Shown: piece by piece, positions 13,492 to 19,556 of the stretch
Numbering within the stretch: the first letter of the stretch is position 1
Layout: each line of letters begins with the position of its first letter
From: a virus
Virus record (IMG/VR): IMGVR_UViG_3300042691_022780
Span: 1-22,241 of that record
Strand: one strand, 5' to 3'
DNA length: 22,241 bases
Position numbers and translations under genes: made by a program
Notes under the pieces: model-generated
Databases searched by the model: none
Seen by the model: only the letters and a program-made list of their open reading frames with translations
Told to the model about the DNA's origin: nothing

Positions 13492-13669
13492 CCCACGGCA
13501 TACGACAGACCGCCTGCTGGATCTGGGCGGGCGGCAGGCCAAGGTGCGCAGGGAAGTGCGTGCCATGTGGACGCGGAACGACAAGCGCAACCGGCTGTAT
13601 GACTGGTCGAACTGGCAAGACGCCCCCGGAGAGGAGTGGCTTCTAAAAAAGGAGTTTCAGAGATGGTAA
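13460..13669 (+). CDS. Microprotein array member 1
   Basis: This 69-aa basic protein contains KRNRLYDWSNWQ and ends WLLKKEFQRW. GGAG lies 5 bases before the ATG. The last codons, AGA TGG TAA, hold the start of the next gene in the 7-base overlap ATGGTAA (13663-13669). The two shared motifs ('RLY' and 'W.L+....RW' ending) recur in later members of the array. Function is unknown; the high Arg/Lys/Trp content would suit binding nucleic acid or an acidic host protein. Confidence 0.65.
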   Translation: MTHAPKNSGFNPRHTTDRLLDLGGRQAKVRREVRAMWTRNDKRNRLYDWSNWQDAPGEEWLLKKEFQRW

Positions 13670-13821
13670 AGGAGCGCAATCGGCGGCTGCCCAGCGCGAA
13701 CGCATACCGGATTCGACGGCTGTACCACCGCACGGACAACGTGTTCAGTAAGCGCCTGCGAATATTTGACGGCAGTAATGGAAGGCCGTGGGCTCTGAAG
13801 GAGGCGTTCAGGAGATGGTAA
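13663..13821 (+). CDS. Microprotein array member 2
   Basis: This 52-aa basic protein starts MVKERNRRLPSANAYRIRRL, has RRLYHR and ends WALKEAFRRW. I chose the internal ATG at 13663 over the upstream one because it forms the recurring ATGGTAA overlap with the previous gene and has GGAG 8 bases upstream. It resembles members 1 and 3 in the central RLY and in the ending. Confidence 0.65.
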   Translation: MVKERNRRLPSANAYRIRRLYHRTDNVFSKRLRIFDGSNGRPWALKEAFRRW

Positions 13822-13985
13822 TAAGCAATCAGATCAAGGGTGCCCTCATGCCGGGGCTGGCCGCTCGATTCAACCGGCTGTACGAGCGAAGCCCGCTGGG
13901 GGCAGTCAAGGAGAAGCGCATGCGCATGTACTACGGCAGGGCCGGGGGGTACTGGGCCTTGAGGGAGGGGATGAAGAGATGGTGA
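13815..13985 (+). CDS. Microprotein array member 3
   Basis: This 56-aa protein has FNRLYERSP in the middle and ends YWALREGMKRW. Its ATG lies in the ATGGTAA overlap with member 2, preceded by GGAG sequences, and its own end overlaps member 4 as ATGGTGA. With members 1 and 2 it shows the clearest paralogy: RLY, then a K-rich stretch, an aromatic residue and the W.L(K/R) ending. Confidence 0.65.
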   Translation: MVISNQIKGALMPGLAARFNRLYERSPLGAVKEKRMRMYYGRAGGYWALREGMKRW

Positions 13986-14092
13986 TCGAGTCCTTCGCCC
14001 GCTTACGTAAGCTCCGGGGGTTCGCAGCGTGGGTGACCGTGGACTGGAAAGACATGCAACTAGATAGGTACCGCCGATGGCTACGCTCTTAA
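13979..14092 (+). CDS. Microprotein array member 4 (37 aa)
   Basis: This 37-aa protein starts MVIESFARLRKLRGFAAWVT, continues VDWKDMQLDRY and ends RRWLRS. Its start is in the ATGGTGA overlap with member 3. Its end uses a second junction type: the bases ATGGCTACGCTCTTAA (14077-14092) both finish this gene and start member 5. Because it is so short, coding is inferred mainly from the regular chain of overlaps. Confidence 0.5.
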   Translation: MVIESFARLRKLRGFAAWVTVDWKDMQLDRYRRWLRS

Positions 14093-14232
14093 CCGCCAGA
14101 TCATTTGGTGTTGAAGCTTTGAGGATCCTCGAGCGCACGTTTCGCCCGCCACGCGAGCGCATGCCGTCCATCCTGATTCAGATCAAGCGAGAGCAGCTCG
14201 CGAGACGGAGGCCCCCATGGCTACAAACTTGA
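14077..14232 (+). CDS. Microprotein array member 5
   Basis: This 51-aa protein starts MATLLTARSFGVEALRILER, is strongly basic, and ends PPWLQT. It starts in the 16-base overlap with member 4 and ends in a second 16-base overlap with member 6 (ATGGCTACAAACTTGA, 14217-14232). Its N-terminus resembles that of member 6 (MAT-LT-RS). The Shine-Dalgarno is poor (ATAGGTACCGCCG before ATG), so it may rely on re-initiation. Confidence 0.5.
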   Translation: MATLLTARSFGVEALRILERTFRPPRERMPSILIQIKREQLARRRPPWLQT

Positions 14233-14396
14233 CTGTCCGGTCACTGATTCGAAGTCTGGGCCTGCCCATTGGAACGGTGCCTCTGCCACTGCCCCGCAGG
14301 CTAGTGCCCTCGTATGAGGTTCACGACAAGCGCGCCAAGATGTACCACCCCTCAATGCACCGGCTCTCACTGCGCAGGGAGATGCAGAGATGGTAA
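14217..14396 (+). CDS. Microprotein array member 6
   Basis: This 59-aa protein starts MATNLTVRSLIRSLGLPIGT, has a Pro-rich middle (VPLPLPRRLVP) and ends LSLRREMQRW. It joins the two subtypes of the array, having the MAT-LT-RS start of member 5 and the ..RW ending of members 1-3 and 7. GGAG lies 6 bases before the ATG; the end overlaps member 7 as ATGGTAA (14390-14396). Confidence 0.55.
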   Translation: MATNLTVRSLIRSLGLPIGTVPLPLPRRLVPSYEVHDKRAKMYHPSMHRLSLRREMQRW

Positions 14397-14536
14397 CCGT
14401 GCCCCCCAAAAACCGGAGGCGGGCGCAGCATGCCCTTGCCAACTACGGGTCCAAGTATGGCTCGCTGTATGCGGGGATCGTCTCAGGCCTTGGGAGGCTG
14501 CAGTGGGTGCTCAGACCGGAGATGAAGAGATGGTAG
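14390..14536 (+). CDS. Microprotein array member 7
   Basis: This 48-aa protein starts MVTVPPKNRRRAQHALANYG, has YGSLYAG and ends QWVLRPEMKRW. GGAG is 8 bases before its ATG, in the same spacing as at the starts of members 2 and 8. The end overlaps member 8 as ATGGTAG (14530-14536). Confidence 0.6.
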   Translation: MVTVPPKNRRRAQHALANYGSKYGSLYAGIVSGLGRLQWVLRPEMKRW

Positions 14537-14694
14537 GCCGATGGATGCCCGTCACCGACTGGCACGACCCGTATGCAAACAAGCCCCCTGCCCTTCGCAG
14601 GCTAGCGCTTTTCGAGGTGTACACGAACAAGCGCCGCACGACCCGTGCTCGAGCCCGCCTCTACAAGATCCCACCATTTGACAAAGTAAGTTGA
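14530..14694 (+). CDS. Microprotein array member 8 (last)
   Basis: This 54-aa protein starts MVGRWMPVTDWHDPYANKPP, has a basic helical middle (NKRRTTRARARLYK) and ends IPPFDKVS. It keeps an RLY but lacks the RW ending, as expected if that ending is tied to overlapping a following start codon: no gene overlaps its end. Its last codons contain the -35 element of the next promoter (TTGACA at 14678). Confidence 0.6.
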   Translation: MVGRWMPVTDWHDPYANKPPALRRLALFEVYTNKRRTTRARARLYKIPPFDKVS

Positions 14695-14706
14695 CCATGT
14701 CATAAT
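14678..14706 (+). promoter_or_regulatory. Strong sigma70-type promoter of the MoxR operon
   Basis: TTGACA (14678-14683), a 17-base spacer and CATAAT (14701-14706) make a near-consensus promoter. It is followed by TTCAGTTTG and later TTCGCAGTTCG, resembling the sequence after the promoter at 11591. It lies inside the end of the last microprotein gene and should start the MoxR/VWA transcript near 14713. Confidence 0.8.
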
Positions 14707-14735
14707 TCAGTTTGTTGTTCGCAGTTCGTTGGTCC

Positions 14736-14750
14736 TTCTAATCCTTAGAT
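14736..14750. promoter_or_regulatory. 15-bp palindrome family, site 6 (degenerate)
   Basis: TTCTAATCCTTAGAT matches the perfect motif at 13 of 15 positions. It lies in the leader of the MoxR gene, 35 bases after the start of the -10 element and 17 bases before the ATG. The equivalent distance at site 4 is 42, so the layout of promoter, leader and motif is similar. Confidence 0.5.
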
Positions 14751-14766
14751 CCTTCTGGAGATTCCC

Positions 14767-15831
14767 ATGCTTCAAGTCAGCCTCAAGCAAGCCGCCAACC
14801 TCGTCCGTACCTGCGGTACATCGAACACCTTCCTCTTCCTCGGTCAGCCCGGCATCGGCAAGAGCGCCATCCTCTCCATGCTGGCGGGGGAGATGCCCGA
14901 CTATCATCCTTGCTACATCGACTGCGCCAATCTGGATCTGGGCGATCTCGGCATGCCGTTGATTGACCGCGAGGAGGGCGTCACGTCTTACGCTCCCAAT
15001 GTGCGGTTCGGGATCGGGCGCTCGCAGACCAAGCCCTGCCTGATCATGCTTGATGAGTTGACCAAGCCCGCCTCCCGTGCGGTGCTGAACATGGTCCTGC
15101 CCGTGGTCCTCGAGCGTCGCATCGGCGACCGGGCGCTGCACCCTGCCTCGATTGTGTTTGCTACAGGCAACCTGCTGACTGACGGTGTGGGCGACATGCT
15201 GCCCGGGCATGCGTGGAACCGCATGACGGTGGCTGACGTACGGAACCCCATCAACGATGAGTGGATCGAAGACTACGCACTGCCCATGGGGCTGGCCCCC
15301 GAGGTGATCCTCTTTGCCAAAGAGACGCCCGAGGCGTTTCAGCGGTACGACGAGTTGCGTGAGAAACAAACCAATCCGCATATCTTCAACCCCCGCACGG
15401 GTAACGTGCGTGCCTGCTGCACGCCCCGCTCACTGGCCAAGGCCAGCCCGCTGGTGGCTGCACGGGACCAGCTGGGTGATGCGCTTCTGCCTGCGTTGGC
15501 CGGCACCATCGGCGAGCCTGCGGCTCGCAAGCTCGAGGCGTCCATCGCCCTCTCATCCAAGCTGCCCTCGCTTGCCTCGATCGTCCGTGACCCGCAGAAC
15601 GTCAAGCTACCCGACGGTGTGGCGCAGTACTTCCTGATGGCGCTCAAGATGGAGCATCAGACGAGCGAGAAGACTATCGATGCGTTCGCGACCTACGCCA
15701 TGCGGTGGGATTCGTTCGAGGCGAGCAACCTCTACGCCTCGCAGGTCTCGAGCCGCACGAAGAACGCAGGCCTCACGGTCAAGTCCCGTCCGTTCATGGA
15801 GCTGGCCACCAAGCATGGCCGGTATGTCTGA
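14767..15831 (+). CDS. MoxR-type AAA+ ATPase
   Basis: This 354-aa ATPase has Walker A GQPGIGKS (26-33), Walker B CLIMLDE (91-97), sensor-1 ATGN (132-135) and an HAWNRM segment (148-153) where MoxR proteins carry a conserved Asn-Arg. The C-terminal 150 residues form a helical lid and an unrecognised extension. MoxR ATPases work as ring-shaped remodelling machines together with a VWA-domain partner, and the partner is encoded two genes downstream. CTGGAG is 8 bases before the ATG, and the operon has its own promoter at 14678. The substrate in the phage is unknown. Confidence 0.92.
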   Translation: MLQVSLKQAANLVRTCGTSNTFLFLGQPGIGKSAILSMLAGEMPDYHPCYIDCANLDLGDLGMPLIDREEGVTSYAPNVRFGIGRSQTKPCLIMLDELTKPASRAVLNMVLPVVLERRIGDRALHPASIVFATGNLLTDGVGDMLPGHAWNRMTVADVRNPINDEWIEDYALPMGLAPEVILFAKETPEAFQRYDELREKQTNPHIFNPRTGNVRACCTPRSLAKASPLVAARDQLGDALLPALAGTIGEPAARKLEASIALSSKLPSLASIVRDPQNVKLPDGVAQYFLMALKMEHQTSEKTIDAFATYAMRWDSFEASNLYASQVSSRTKNAGLTVKSRPFMELATKHGRYV

Positions 15832-15841
15832 GGAGAATCTC

Positions 15842-16024
15842 ATGCTGATCACTGAACGTACTAGCGACGGGCGCACGGTGGTGCGCCTGCACAAAGACTG
15901 GCATCCGGGGCGCATGGGGTCGCTGTACACCCCGCCCCGCAAGAACTACGAAGCCTCACGCGATGCCGCGCTTATCCAGACCGCACTACTCAAACTCAGG
16001 AGCCGCCATGCCTCAGCTAAATGA
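15842..16024 (+). CDS. 60-aa basic protein between ATPase and partner genes
   Basis: It starts MLITERTSDGRTVVRLHKDW and has GRMGSLYTPPRKNYEASRDA followed by a short helix. GAGGAG is 7 bases before the ATG, 10 bases after the ATPase stop. The SLY-plus-basic stretch faintly resembles the microprotein array, but this may be chance. The end overlaps the next gene by 17 bases. No family is recognised. Confidence 0.65.
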   Translation: MLITERTSDGRTVVRLHKDWHPGRMGSLYTPPRKNYEASRDAALIQTALLKLRSRHASAK

Positions 16025-16511
16025 ACTCATCAGTCAGCACGTGCATCTGTGGGGGAGGCTGCCTGCGCCCGTCAAGGCGCATGTCGCGACGATCCTCGAC
16101 AGCATCCAAGCCAAGCCGCTTGACTGGTGCGCTGCGTGGGACAAGCGCTACGACATGATCGAAGAGCGTGAGGATCAGGACAACCCCCTGCCCCGCACTC
16201 GCGATGCATGGTGGGAGACCGATGCAGTGGCGCGCAGTCGCCGGCGTGGCAAGGCGTGGGCAGCGCTCTCACACACGCTGATGTCAGCCGATCCTCCGCC
16301 TGACCTGCCCAACTCTGAGTACACATGGGCGGCGGTGGTCGATGCAGCAAGCGATGCCATCGCTGCGCTCGTGGCATACGACGAGGCCAAGGACCTGCTC
16401 AAGGGCGACGCGGAAGGTGTGAAGTTCCTCATGGCATCAGGTAACACGCTTGCGCTTCTCATGTATCCCGCAACGCTTATCAACGGAGGGTTCCATGCTC
16501 AGCCCGCTTGA
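16008..16511 (+). CDS. 167-aa helical protein, unknown function
   Basis: It starts MPQLNELISQHVHLWGRLPA at the ATG with CAGGAG 6 bases upstream; an earlier in-frame ATG has no ribosome site. The protein is rich in Ala, Asp and Trp and mostly helical, with LDWCAAWDKRYDMIEERED in the middle and AAVVDAASDAIAALVAYDEA near 130. Overlaps of 17 bases at both ends place it firmly in the MoxR/VWA operon, suggesting a role with that complex. No family is recognised. Confidence 0.75.
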   Translation: MPQLNELISQHVHLWGRLPAPVKAHVATILDSIQAKPLDWCAAWDKRYDMIEEREDQDNPLPRTRDAWWETDAVARSRRRGKAWAALSHTLMSADPPPDLPNSEYTWAAVVDAASDAIAALVAYDEAKDLLKGDAEGVKFLMASGNTLALLMYPATLINGGFHAQPA

Positions 16512-17664
16512 CCGTGTTCGCCGTGCTCACGTAGCCATCATGGGCAACCTCGACTGGTGTGAGTATGGCCCGCTCTTGGCCTACGGCAAGACCGAGATCA
16601 CCGATGAGATCCCCACTGCTGCAACCGATGGGGTCAACAAACTCTACAACCCGGAGTTCATGTCAAAGCTCACTGATCAGCAGATCCGGTTCGTTGTGCT
16701 GCACGAGGCCACGCACATTGCGTATCAACACCTCTACACATGGAAGGCGCTGTCTGAGGAGAGCGCGATGCTGGCCAACATCGCGATGGACTTCTTCGTG
16801 AACACGGCGCTTATGGATACCGACAACGGCAGGGGGTTCATCGACATGCCTGAGGTGGGCATACCGCCCGAGCCCAAGTACCGGGGCTGGTCTGTGAAGC
16901 AGATCTACGATGACCTGAAGCAGAACGCCAAGCAGGTCAGCATTGCCAAGGCAGCAGGCGAGCTGGACAAGCACCTGCAAGGTGATGGTGCGAAGGGCGA
17001 TGCTGAAGCCGCGAAGGTAGGCGAAGAGGTCGAGCGTCTCGTGCGCCAAGGTCAGATCGTCAAGGATCAGCGGCAGCGTCTTGCAGGCAAGGGATCATCA
17101 GATCAGGCTGGGATGTTCGGCGACATCCTCGCGCCTCGCGCAGACTGGAAGAAGGTCCTGCGGGAGTTCATGACCGAGACCTGTTCTGACCGCGACGAGC
17201 CCTCGTGGCGCCGGCCCAACCGACGCTACATGCATGACGATGTGTACCTTCCCTCCATGGAGGGCGAGGCGATGGGCGAGGTGGTGTTCGGGTTCGATAC
17301 CTCAGGCTCATGCTTCGGGTCAGATCACATGGCGCGGGTGGTGTCAGAGCTGCAGTCGCTCGTGGCTGAGGTGCGGCCCTCGAGGATCATCGTCGTGTAC
17401 TGGGACACCAAGGTAGTGGACCATCAGATCTTCGAGACCGGCTCGTTCGATGTGGCGGCTATCAAGCCGCGAGGCGGCGGGGGAACGGATGCTAGCTGTC
17501 TGTTCGACTGGCTTCGTAAGGAGCGCATCACCCCGCAGGCTGTCGTGCAGTTCACTGATGGTGAGGTAGGCAGCTGGGGGCGCAGCACATGGCCCACGAT
17601 CTGGGCGGTGACCAGCAAGCACATCACCGCGCCATTCGGTACAACCATTCATGTAGAGGTATGA
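16495..17664 (+). CDS. VWA-domain protein with zinc-peptidase motif
   Basis: This 389-aa protein has two parts. The N-terminal part carries HEATH (70-74), a zincin-type HExxH, followed by NIAMDFFVN (95-103), as in predicted metallopeptidases of the COG3864 kind. The C-terminal part (about 262-389) is a VWA-like domain with a MIDAS-type FGFDTSGSC (265-273), GGGGTD (327-332) and FTDGE (353-357). A charged helical linker (about 140-200) joins them. VWA proteins of this type pair with MoxR ATPases such as the one upstream. GGAGGG precedes the ATG by 4 bases. All key residues are present, so it is probably active in metal binding. Confidence 0.9.
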   Translation: MLSPLDRVRRAHVAIMGNLDWCEYGPLLAYGKTEITDEIPTAATDGVNKLYNPEFMSKLTDQQIRFVVLHEATHIAYQHLYTWKALSEESAMLANIAMDFFVNTALMDTDNGRGFIDMPEVGIPPEPKYRGWSVKQIYDDLKQNAKQVSIAKAAGELDKHLQGDGAKGDAEAAKVGEEVERLVRQGQIVKDQRQRLAGKGSSDQAGMFGDILAPRADWKKVLREFMTETCSDRDEPSWRRPNRRYMHDDVYLPSMEGEAMGEVVFGFDTSGSCFGSDHMARVVSELQSLVAEVRPSRIIVVYWDTKVVDHQIFETGSFDVAAIKPRGGGGTDASCLFDWLRKERITPQAVVQFTDGEVGSWGRSTWPTIWAVTSKHITAPFGTTIHVEV

Positions 17665-17665
17665 G

Positions 17666-17935
17666 ATGAAAGATTACATTTCGGGTCCTCGGTTCGTGTT
17701 GACCCTCTCCGACGGCGTGCTCGTCACGGCAGACCAGTTGGCCAAGATCTCAAAGATCCTGAGCGGCGGCGAACGACTCGTGAATAAGTATGTCGGCACC
17801 ACGGTCTCATCGAGCGGCTACATCAAAGAGCTGCAACCGTTGGAGATTAATGACACTGTGCAGTTGAAGTTTTTGCCGGAAGATGACTATACTGCGTATA
17901 GGTTTCTTGCCGCGCAGACCAAAGAAGCCGCATAA
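17666..17935 (+). CDS. 89-aa protein at the end of the MoxR/VWA operon
   Basis: It starts MKDYISGPRFVLTLSDGVLV and contains TADQLAKISKILSGGERLVN, a helix, then YVGTTVSSSGYIKELQPLEI and a beta-like end. The start is one base after the VWA stop, so it is the last gene of that operon before a palindrome site at 17941. The small alpha/beta protein is not recognised. Function is unknown; partnership with the ATPase/VWA pair is suggested only by spacing. Confidence 0.75.
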   Translation: MKDYISGPRFVLTLSDGVLVTADQLAKISKILSGGERLVNKYVGTTVSSSGYIKELQPLEINDTVQLKFLPEDDYTAYRFLAAQTKEAA

Positions 17936-17940
17936 CGAGA

Positions 17941-17955
17941 TTCTAATCATTAGAA
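17941..17955. promoter_or_regulatory. 15-bp palindrome family, site 7
   Basis: TTCTAATCATTAGAA, identical to sites 2 and 3, starts 6 bases after the stop of the gene at 17666-17935. It lies 27 bases before the ATG at 17983, upstream of AAGGAG. The following TTGACA is too close to the start codon to be a useful -35 element for this gene. Confidence 0.65.
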
Positions 17956-17982
17956 CCGTATTGACATCACAAGGAGCTTGTC

Positions 17983-18885
17983 ATGAGTACCACGATCCTC
18001 GCGGGTATCGCCCGCTCGTCTCTTCTCGTTGACCTTTCGATCTCCACCTACGCTGGCCGCATCCAAGACCGCGCGACGCGTGATGAAGTCACCGCTCGCA
18101 AAGGTGCTGGCAGCAAGCGCGCTGCCTCCGTGTATAAGTCGCTCTTCGCTGACTGCCCTGAGCTCGACGCCATCACATCGTTCCAAGGCAAGCTGCGCAT
18201 CGAGCACTATCGGCTAACCAAGCCGTGGACTGACAGCGGCGTGCGGCTGGTGCCGTACTCGCTCCTCGAGCGCCACCGTGACCTGATGTACAACTCCGAG
18301 CAGGAGTTCTGGAAGCTGGTCGATGCGTTCCTCGATAAGTTCGACACGCTCGTGGCTGCCGCTGCGTTCAAGCTGGGTGCGCTCTTCGACCGCAACGAGT
18401 ACCCATCGCGGGAGCAGGTGCGCCGCAAGTTTGGGTTCCACCTCACGTACACCCCCCTGCCCAAGGCTGGTGACTTCCGCATCGATATCGAGAACGAGGT
18501 GCAGCGCGATCTGCAGAAGCAGTTTGCAGACGCCATGGCGCAACGCGAGGCGGCGCTCATGCAGGACTCGTGGGAGCGTCTCCACAGTTCGCTCGAGCGC
18601 TTCGTGCGGCAGCTCGCTCCGCGTGAAGGCAAGCGTGCTCGCATCTTCGAGTCCATGATCGATGATGCACGTGATCTCTGCGACCTGCTCACGCACTTCA
18701 ATGTGACGGGCGACCCCGCACTCGAGCGTGCTCGTAAGCAGCTGGCAGACATGATCGATGGCGTCACGACCGACGCGCTACGCACTGAGGAGGACACACG
18801 TGTCGCAATCCACAACCAAGCCAAAGCCATCCTCAACGCCTACGAGTGGGGCATGGGGGAAGACTCGCTCGCCGATGCTGCCTGA
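17983..18885 (+). CDS. DUF3150-like protein
   Basis: This 300-aa mostly helical protein begins MSTTILAGIARSSLLVDLSI and contains ADCPELDAITSFQGKLRIEH, VRLVPYSLLERHRDLMYNSE and a run of charged helices (about 160-240, including RDLQKQFADAMAQREAALMQ). This pattern matches my memory of DUF3150 proteins, which in phages lie near MoxR and VWA genes; the present neighbours support that. Function is unknown. AAGGAG is 8 bases before the ATG. The end overlaps the next start by 11 bases. Confidence 0.7.
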   Translation: MSTTILAGIARSSLLVDLSISTYAGRIQDRATRDEVTARKGAGSKRAASVYKSLFADCPELDAITSFQGKLRIEHYRLTKPWTDSGVRLVPYSLLERHRDLMYNSEQEFWKLVDAFLDKFDTLVAAAAFKLGALFDRNEYPSREQVRRKFGFHLTYTPLPKAGDFRIDIENEVQRDLQKQFADAMAQREAALMQDSWERLHSSLERFVRQLAPREGKRARIFESMIDDARDLCDLLTHFNVTGDPALERARKQLADMIDGVTTDALRTEEDTRVAIHNQAKAILNAYEWGMGEDSLADAA

Positions 18886-19189
18886 GAACGGTGGCTGGGC
18901 GCACCAGCTCACGCTCCCGGGCAACCGGCGCATCCGCGCCGGTCCCACCGAGATTGAGTTCCGCTACGAGGAGCAAGGTGGTGAGTTTGTCCTGACTGCG
19001 TTTCGCGAGAACGTGGTCTCCACGGGGCGAGGGTTGGTCGAGACCCAGCCTCAGTGGCTCAAAGACATCCTCACCGTGGCGCGTGTAGGCCGCCATGGGT
19101 GGAGGGGCGATGTGTTCTGGTTCATCACTGATTCTGACTTTAATCTCACGCAGTTCATTTCACCAATAGAGGAAACCGATCATGAATAG
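18875..19189 (+). CDS. 104-aa protein, unknown function
   Basis: I place the start at the ATG (18875) overlapping the end of the DUF3150-like gene; the frame upstream is a shadow of that gene. The protein starts MLPENGGWAHQLTLPGNRRI, with a beta-rich middle (EFRYEEQGGEFVLTAFRE) and WRGDVFWFITDSDFNLTQFI near the end. Aromatic residues are frequent. The end overlaps the helix-turn-helix gene by 8 bases. No family is recognised. Confidence 0.65.
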   Translation: MLPENGGWAHQLTLPGNRRIRAGPTEIEFRYEEQGGEFVLTAFRENVVSTGRGLVETQPQWLKDILTVARVGRHGWRGDVFWFITDSDFNLTQFISPIEETDHE

Positions 19190-19556
19190 ACGACGCCTGA
19201 GTAAATCCGCGAAGATCCGCCGCGCGCTAGCGCAAGGCAACATGTCCCCATCTGCCATCGCGGCTAAGTACGGATCGTCCGTCCAGACGGTCTACACCAT
19301 CAAGTCGATGATGCGTAAAGAGGGCAAGCTCCCAGCCCGGGACTCGGCTCCGCAGGAAGTGCCGGCAGGCACTATCATCAGTCTTCCTCCAACGGCGACC
19401 GTCGCGCCGTCAGGAATCATCACGCTAAGCGAACCGGCACCGGTACCACCCGGGGGGATCACCTACGTATCGCCGCCCGCTGCGCCCACAGCGACTGTGG
19501 AAGCCCGGCCTTCGTGGTGGGCGAGGTTCAAACTCTGGGCGTTTGGTGCACGATGA
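19182..19556 (+). CDS. Helix-turn-helix protein with Pro-rich linker and Trp-rich tail
   Basis: This 124-aa protein has a helix-turn-helix at about 20-46 (MSPSAIAAKYGSSVQTVYTI) after a basic start (MNRRRLSKSAKIRRALAQGN). A long Pro/Thr/Val linker (about 52-108) follows, with a short aromatic, basic tail (PSWWARFKLWAFGAR). The N-terminus should bind DNA, and the tail is amphipathic and might touch a membrane or partner. GAGG precedes the ATG. The end overlaps the next gene as ATGA. It is one of only two proteins here with a visible DNA-binding fold, so it may be the factor for the palindrome sites; that is speculative. Confidence 0.75.
   Translation: MNRRRLSKSAKIRRALAQGNMSPSAIAAKYGSSVQTVYTIKSMMRKEGKLPARDSAPQEVPAGTIISLPPTATVAPSGIITLSEPAPVPPGGITYVSPPAAPTATVEARPSWWARFKLWAFGAR

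Noticed and set aside
14707-15381. 224-codon leftward open frame opposite the MoxR gene.
   Set aside because: The MoxR gene on the other strand has all catalytic motifs; the antisense frame shows none.
15963-16007. Upstream in-frame ATG for the 167-aa protein.
   Set aside because: CAGGAG is correctly spaced for the ATG at 16008, and the extension lies inside the preceding gene.
17962-17990. TTGACA after the palindrome at 17941 as a promoter.
   Set aside because: The -10 position would fall on the start codon of the DUF3150-like gene and there is no matching hexamer.
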